64,000 nt of DNA from Hymenopus coronatus (taxonomy: Eukaryota; Arthropoda; Insecta; Mantodea; Hymenopodidae), in NCBI GenBank assembly GCA_030762935.1, contig CM060884.1, positions 73,845,196 to 73,909,195 on the forward strand. Reading direction: 5' to 3'. This document shows, in pieces, positions 57,660 through 64,000 of the stretch. Within the stretch, counting starts at the first letter, position 1; every line of letters starts with the position of its first letter. A program made the position numbers and the translations under genes. The notes below the pieces were generated by a model, which searched no databases, had not been told where the DNA came from, and saw nothing but the letters and a program-made list of their open reading frames with translations.

Positions 57660-58148
57660 ATCTTATGTGTTCCATTCACGTGACTTTCTCTACGTCTCTC
57701 TTACAAATTATTGTTAAAAATCTCATTTTTCTATTTACTTGTGCTAATCGAGATAAACATTAACAGAAATTGTCTTTTTACCTCCTTCCTTGTAAGTAGA
57801 AGGGAAATAAGGGAGAAATTATTCGATAGTCAAATATTTTAAAAGCTGATTGCTATGTGATTGCATTTCCTTTGCTTGTATGGGCAAATCCCCGTAAGAG
57901 AAAGGTATAAGTATTTTAAAGTTGAAGACAATAACCAGGAATACTTTAAAAACGGTCCACTCCATGAGAAAAAAAAATGTTTGGAGCAGAAATAACGGAT
58001 TTTAATGAGATCTATATATTTTGTTTAGTAATCTTTTTGTATCTCTTACCATTTACCAGTGTTGCAAAATTCTGCAAAATTCACGCAGAATAAAGATATC
58101 TTCACAGGCTATTCCATTAAAATTCAAGATATACATTTTATTTACCAA
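57660..58148 (-). mobile_element. HER, R-half
   Basis: R end TCTTATGTGTTCCATTCACG to the ATTTACCAAGTAAATATTGTT block, where it joins another copy in the same orientation. Confidence 0.82.
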
Positions 58149-58937
58149 GTAAATATTGTTAAAAATCGTATGCTTCTTTTTACTTCCTGCTAATCGAGAA
58201 AAAATTAGCAGAAATAGTCTCATTACTTGCCTCCTTGTAAGTAGAAGCGAAATAAGGGAGTATCATAAGTTAAAGTGATAATCAAAAGCTGGTTGCTATG
58301 TGACTGAAGTTCCTTTGTTTGTATGGACGGAGAAATGTGTAAGTGTTTAAAGCTGAAACAAATAACAAGGAATAACTCATAAAGATCCACTCCACGAAAA
58401 AAATGTACATAACATAAATTGTGGTTGTAAAGAGCTCTATAGTTTCTGTTATGTAAGTAATTTTCTATTTATTACGATTTACCAGCTACGCAAAATTGAG
58501 CAATTTCATCCAGAGTAAAGATGTTTTTAAGGGCTACTCCCAAAAAATTCAAGATGTACATTTTATTTGCCATGTAACTATCTTTAAGATTTGGTATTTT
58601 AATGAAAATCGTTAAGGCTATTGTTGAGAAAATTAAAATTTTCGAAAATTCCATGCAAAAGGTAAGTGGAGGTGGTTAGAGTTTCTTGAAAATCTTCTTG
58701 TCGCATTCTTGTAAGATACTGAACTTAAATACAAAGTTTGGTGTTGTACAAACTTTTCGTTTTTGAGCTATGCTGCCCAAGGAAAAACGCTCAGAGACCC
58801 ACTCACGGACATTTTTCTAAAAATATATTTTTTGATTCAGGAGGGACCAAGCATATATTTCCTGTCAAATCTCGGTATGGAATTTCTCTGTCCAATACAA
58901 CACTTCTCTCTACAAATATGCACATAGTACGTGTAGA
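58149..58937 (-). mobile_element. HER, L terminus abuts the 44-bp satellite
   Basis: Starts about 45 bp inside the R end (AAAAATCGTATGCTTC) and continues to the terminal hairpin (AATATGCACATAGTACGTGT) and GTAGAGAA. The usual AGTAA is replaced by CATAAC, the first bases of the satellite. Confidence 0.82.
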
Positions 58938-61900
58938 GAACATAACAATTATAGCGACTAGTTAGTATTAGAATGGACAGAGAAAATAACAAATATAGCG
59001 ACTAGTTAGTATTAGAATGGACACAGAACATAACAATTATAGCAACTAGTTAGTATTAGAATGGACAGAGAAAATAACAATTATACCAACTAGTTAGTAT
59101 TAGAATGGACAGAGAAAATAACAATTATAGCAACTAGTTAGTATTAGAATGGACACAGAAAATAACAATTATAGCAACTAGTTAGTATTAGAATGGACAG
59201 AGAAAATAACAATTATAGCAACCAGTTAGTATTAGAATGGACAGAGAAAATAACAATTATAGCGACTAGTTAGTATTAGAATGGACACAGAAAATAACAA
59301 TTATAGCAACTAGTTAGTATTAGAATGGACACAGAAAATAACAATTATAGCAACTAGTTAGTATTAGAATGGACACAGAAAATAACAATTATAGGGACTA
59401 GTTAGTATTAGAATGGACAGAGAAAATAACAATTATAGCGACTAGTTAGTATTAGAATGGACACAGAAAATAACAATTATAGCGACTAGTTAGTATTAGA
59501 ATGGACACAGAAAATAACAATTATAGCGACTAGTTAGTATTAGAATGGACACAGAAAATAACAATTATAGCAACTAGTTAGTATTAGAATGGACACAGAA
59601 AATAACAATTATAGCCACTAGTTAGTATTAGAATGGACACAGCAAATAACAATTATAGCGACTAGTTAGTATTAGAATGGACACAGAAAATAACAATTAT
59701 AGCGACTAGTTAGTATTAGAATGGACACAGAAAATAACAATTATAGCGACTAGTTAGTATTAGAATGGACACAGAAAATGACAATTATAGGAACTAGTTA
59801 GTATTAGAATGGACACAGAAAATAACAATAATAGCCACTAGTTAGTATTAGAATGGACACAGCAAATAACAATTATAGGAACTAGTTAGTATTAGAATGG
59901 ACACAGAAAATAACAATTATAGGAACTAGTTAGTATTAGAATGGACACAGAAAATAACAATAATAGACACTAGTTAGTATTAGAATGGACACAGAAAATA
60001 ACAATAATAGCCACTAGTTAGTATTAGAACGGACACAGAAAATGAAAATTATAGGAACTAGTTAGTATTAGAATGGACACAGAAAATAACAATTATAGCC
60101 ACTAGTTAGTATTAGAATGGACACAGAAAATAACAATTATAGCGACTAGTTAGTATTAGAATGGACAGAGAAAATAACAATTATAGCGACTAGTTAGTAT
60201 TAGAATGGACACAGAAAATAACAATTATAGCGACTAGTTAGTATTAGAATGGACACAGAAAATGACAATTATAGGAACTAGTTAGTATTAGAATGGACAC
60301 AGAAAATAACAATAATAGCGACTAGTTAGCATTAGAATGGACAGAGAAAATAACAATTATAGCGACTAGTTAGTATTAGAATGGACACAGAAAATAACAA
60401 TTATAGCAACTAGTTAGTATTAGAATGGACAGAGAAAATAACAATTATAGCAACTAGTTAGTATTAGAATGGACAGAGAAAATAACAATTATAGCAACTA
60501 GTTAGTATTAGAATTGACACAGAAAATAACAATTATAGCAACTAGTTAGTATTAGAATGTACACAGAAAATAACAATTATAGCAACTATTTAATATTAGA
60601 ATGGACAGAGAAAATAACAATTATAGCGACTAGTTAGTATTAGAATGGACAGAGAAAATAACAATTATAGCAACTAGTTAGTATTAGAATGGACAGAGAA
60701 AATAACAATTATAGCAACTAGTTAGTATTAGAATGGACACAGAAAATAACAATTATAGCGACTAGTTAGTATTAGAATGGACACAGAAAATAACAATTAT
60801 AGCGACTAGTTAGTATTAGAATGGACAGAGAAAATAACAATTATAGCGACTGGTTAGTATTAGAATGGACACAGAAAATAACAATTATAGCGACTAGTTA
60901 GTATTAAAATGGACAAAGAAAATAACAATTATAGCGACTAGTTAGTATTAGAATGGACACAGAAAATAACAATTATAGCGACTAGTTAGTATTGGAATGG
61001 ACACAGAAAATAGCAATTATAGCGACTAGTTAGTATTAGAATGGACACAGAAAATAACAATTATAGCGACTAGTTAGTATTAGAATGTACACAGAAAATA
61101 ACAATTATAGCGACTAGTTAGTATTAGAATGGACAGAGAAAATAACAATTATAGCAACTAGTTAGCATTAGAATGGACAGAGAAAATAACAATTATAGCG
61201 ACTAGTTAGCATTAGAATGGACAGAGAAAATAACAATTATAGCAACTAGTTAGTATTAGAATGGACAGAGAAAATAACAATTATAGCAACTAGTTAGTAT
61301 TAGAATGGACAGAGAAAATAACAATTATAGCAACTAGTTAGTATTAGAATGGACACAGAAAATAACAATTATAGCCACTAGTTAGTATAAGAATGGACAC
61401 AGAAAATAACAATTATAGCGACTAGTTAGTATTAGAATGGACACAGAAAATAACAATTATAGCGACTAGTTAGTATTAGAATGGACACACAAAATAACAA
61501 TTATAGCGACTAGTTAGTATTAGAATGGACACAGAAAATGACAATCATAGGAACTAGTTAGTATTAGAATGGACACAGAAAATAACAATAATAGCCACTA
61601 GTTAGTATTAGAATGGACACAGCAAATAACAATTATAGGAACTAGTTAGTATTAGAATGGACACAGAAAATAACAATTATAGGAACTAGTTAGTATTAGA
61701 ATGGACACAGAAAATAACAATAATAGCCACTAGTTAGTATTAGAATGGACACAGAAAATGAAAATTATAGGAACTAGTTAGTATTAGAATGGACACAGAA
61801 AATAACAATTATAGCCACTAGTTAGTATTAGAATGGACACAGAAAATAACAATTATAGCGCTTAGTTAGTATTAGAATGGACAGAGAAAATAACAATTAT

Positions 61901-64000
61901 AGCGACTAGTTAGTATTAGAATGGACACAGAAAATAACAATAATAGCGACTAGTTAGTATTAGAATGGACACAGAAAATAACAATAATAGCGACTTGTTA
62001 GCATTAGAATGGACAGAGAAAATAACAATTATAGCGACTAGTTAGTATTAGAATGGACACAGAAAATAACAATTATAGCGACTAGTTAGTATTAGAATGG
62101 ACACAGAAAATAACAATTATAGCGACTAGTTAGTATTAGAATGGACACAGAAAATGACAATTATAGGAACTAGTTAGTATTAGAATGGACACAGAAAATA
62201 ACAATAATAGCCACTAGTTAGTATTAGAATGGACACAGCAAATAACAATTATAGGAACTAGTTAGTATTAGAATGGACACAGAAAATAACAATTATAGGA
62301 ACTAGTTAGTATTAGAATGGACACAGAAAATAACAATAATAGACACTAGTTAGTATTAGAATGGACACAGAAAATAACAATAATAGCCACTAGTTAGTAT
62401 TAGAATGGACACAGAAAATGAAAATTATAGGAACTAGTTAGTATTAGAATGGACACAGAAAATAACAATTATAGCCACTAGTTAGTATTAGAATGGACAC
62501 AGAAAATAACAATTATAGCGACTAGTTAGTATTAGAATGGACAGAGAAAATAACAATTATAGCGACTAGTTAGTATTAGAATGGACACAGAAAATAACAA
62601 TTATAGCGACTAGTTAGTATTAGAATGGACACAGAAAATGACAATTATAGGAACTAGTTAGTATTAGAATGGACACAGAAAATAACAATAATAGCGACTA
62701 GTTAGCATTAGAATGGACAGAGAAAATAACAATTATAGCGACTAGTTAGTATTAGAATGGACACAGAAAATAACAATTATAGCAACTAGTTAGTATTAGA
62801 ATGGACAGAGAAAATAACAATTATAGCAACTAGTTAGTATTAGAATGGACAGAGAAAATAACAATTATAGCAACTAGTTAGTATTAGAATTGACACAGAA
62901 AATAACAATTATAGCAACTAGTTAGTATTAGAATGTACACAGCAAATAACAATTATAGCAACTAGTTAATATTAGAATGGACAGAGAAAATAACAATTAT
63001 AGCGACTAGTTAGTATTAGAATGGACAGAGAAAATAACAATTATAGCAACTAGTTAGTATTAGAATGGACACAGAAAATAACAATTATAGCGACTAGTTA
63101 GTATTAGAATGGACACAGAAAATAACAATTATAGCGACTAGTTAGTATTAGAATGGACAGAGAAAATAACAATTATAGCGACTGGTTAGTATTAGAATGG
63201 ACACAGAAAATAACAATTATAGCGACTAGTTAGTATTAAAATGGACAAAGAAAATAACAATTATAGCGACTAGTTAGTATTAGAATGGACACAGAAAATA
63301 ACAATTATAGCGACTAGTTAGTATTGGAATGGACACAGAAAATAGCAATTATAGCGACTAGTTAGTATTAGAATGGACACAGAAAATAACAATTATAGCG
63401 ACTAGTTAGTATTAGAATGTACACAGAAAATAACAATTATAGCGACTAGTTAGTATTAGAATGGACAGAGAAAATAACAATTATAGCAACTAGTTAGCAT
63501 TAGAATGGACAGAGAAAATAACAATTATAGCGACTAGTTAGCATTAGAATGGACAGAGAAAATAACAATTATAGCAACTAGTTAGTATTAGAATGGACAG
63601 AGAAAATAACAATTATAGCAACTAGTTAGTATTAGAATGGACAGAGAAAATAACAATTATAGCAACTAGTTAGTATTAGAATGGACACAGAAAATAACAA
63701 TTATAGCCACTAGTTAGTATAAGAATGGACACAGAAAATAACAATTATAGCGACTAGTTAGTATTAGAATGGACACAGAAAATAACAATTATAGCGACTA
63801 GTTAGTATTAGAATGGACACAGAAAATAACAATTATAGCGACTAGTTAGTATTAGAATGGACACAGAAAATGACAATTATAGGAACTAGTTAGTATTAGA
63901 ATGGACACAGAAAATAACAATAATAGCCACTAGTTAGTATTAGAATGGACACAGCAAATAACAATTATAGGAACTAGTTAGTATTAGAATGGACACAGAA
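58938..64000. repeat. 44-bp satellite with higher-order structure, continuing past the window
   Basis: About 115 units of a 44-bp monomer. Its parts are GAATGGACACAGAAAATAAC, AATTATAGCGAC and TAGTTAGTATTA. The position after TATAG varies among CGAC, CAAC, CCAC, GAAC and ACAC, and GGACAC alternates with GGACAG. Rare marker variants repeat 2332 or 2376 bp apart (53 or 54 monomers), showing higher-order duplication. No open frame of note. Confidence 0.97.

Overview
This 64 kb window looks like repeat-dominated, AT-rich nuclear DNA of an arthropod, most likely an insect. The grounds are a mariner-type transposase remnant, jockey- and R1-like non-LTR reverse transcriptase fragments, several tRNA-derived SINE families and long simple-sequence and satellite arrays. 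I cannot name the species. I found no credible host protein-coding gene, rRNA gene, functional tRNA gene or CRISPR array. The long open frames over tandem repeats (poly-Val, Ile-His-Thr-Tyr repeats, the frame over the 84-bp satellite) are by-products of repeat period.

The main component is one non-coding interspersed family, called HER here (hairpin-ended repeat), 0.77-0.90 kb long. It occurs about 40 times in both orientations from 1.9 to 58.9 kb. One end, called L, carries a hairpin with the 14-bp perfect palindrome ACTATGTACATAGT. The other end, called R, carries a small stem-loop (ATGTG/CACAT). An 11-bp inverted repeat (ACTTTCTCTAC / GTAGAGAAAGT) lies at the L terminus but about 22 nt inside the R terminus. 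A CA/GT-rich tract lies near the L end. Nested copies show insertion into T-runs without an obvious target duplication. This fits a non-autonomous Helentron/HINE (DINE-1-like) element, but no Rep/helicase is present, so the class is inferred.

Layout: 0.8-1.6 kb degenerate jockey-like RT (minus strand); 1.9-9.3 kb HER copies; 9.3-11.4 kb two diverged LTR-like repeats; 11.45-12.3 kb first array of a 92-bp satellite derived from a tRNA-type SINE; 12.5-18.6 kb HER copies and SINEs; 18.9-19.5 kb an uninterrupted (ACAT)n tract of about 555 bp; 20.3 and 22.0 kb SINEs with perfect target-site duplications around an internally inverted mariner remnant; 23.6-26.95 kb a (CTACCA)-type microsatellite split by a 5'-truncated R1-like retrotransposon; 27.6-38.7 kb nested HERs, a SINE and a 110-bp-arm foldback; 38.8-40.6 kb an 84/85-bp satellite of 21 units; 42.6-45.5 kb two more arrays of the SINE-derived satellite flanking a mariner pseudogene; 45.6-58.9 kb HERs, tRNA-like fragments and a 5S-rRNA-like SINE; 58.94 kb to the window end a 44-bp satellite with a higher-order repeat of 53-54 monomers.

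There is no pathway or operon. The interest is in element biology: satellites that appear to grow from transposon or SINE pieces, a retrotransposon inside a microsatellite, and datable nested insertions. Coordinates of repeat ends are read by eye and may be off by a few bases.
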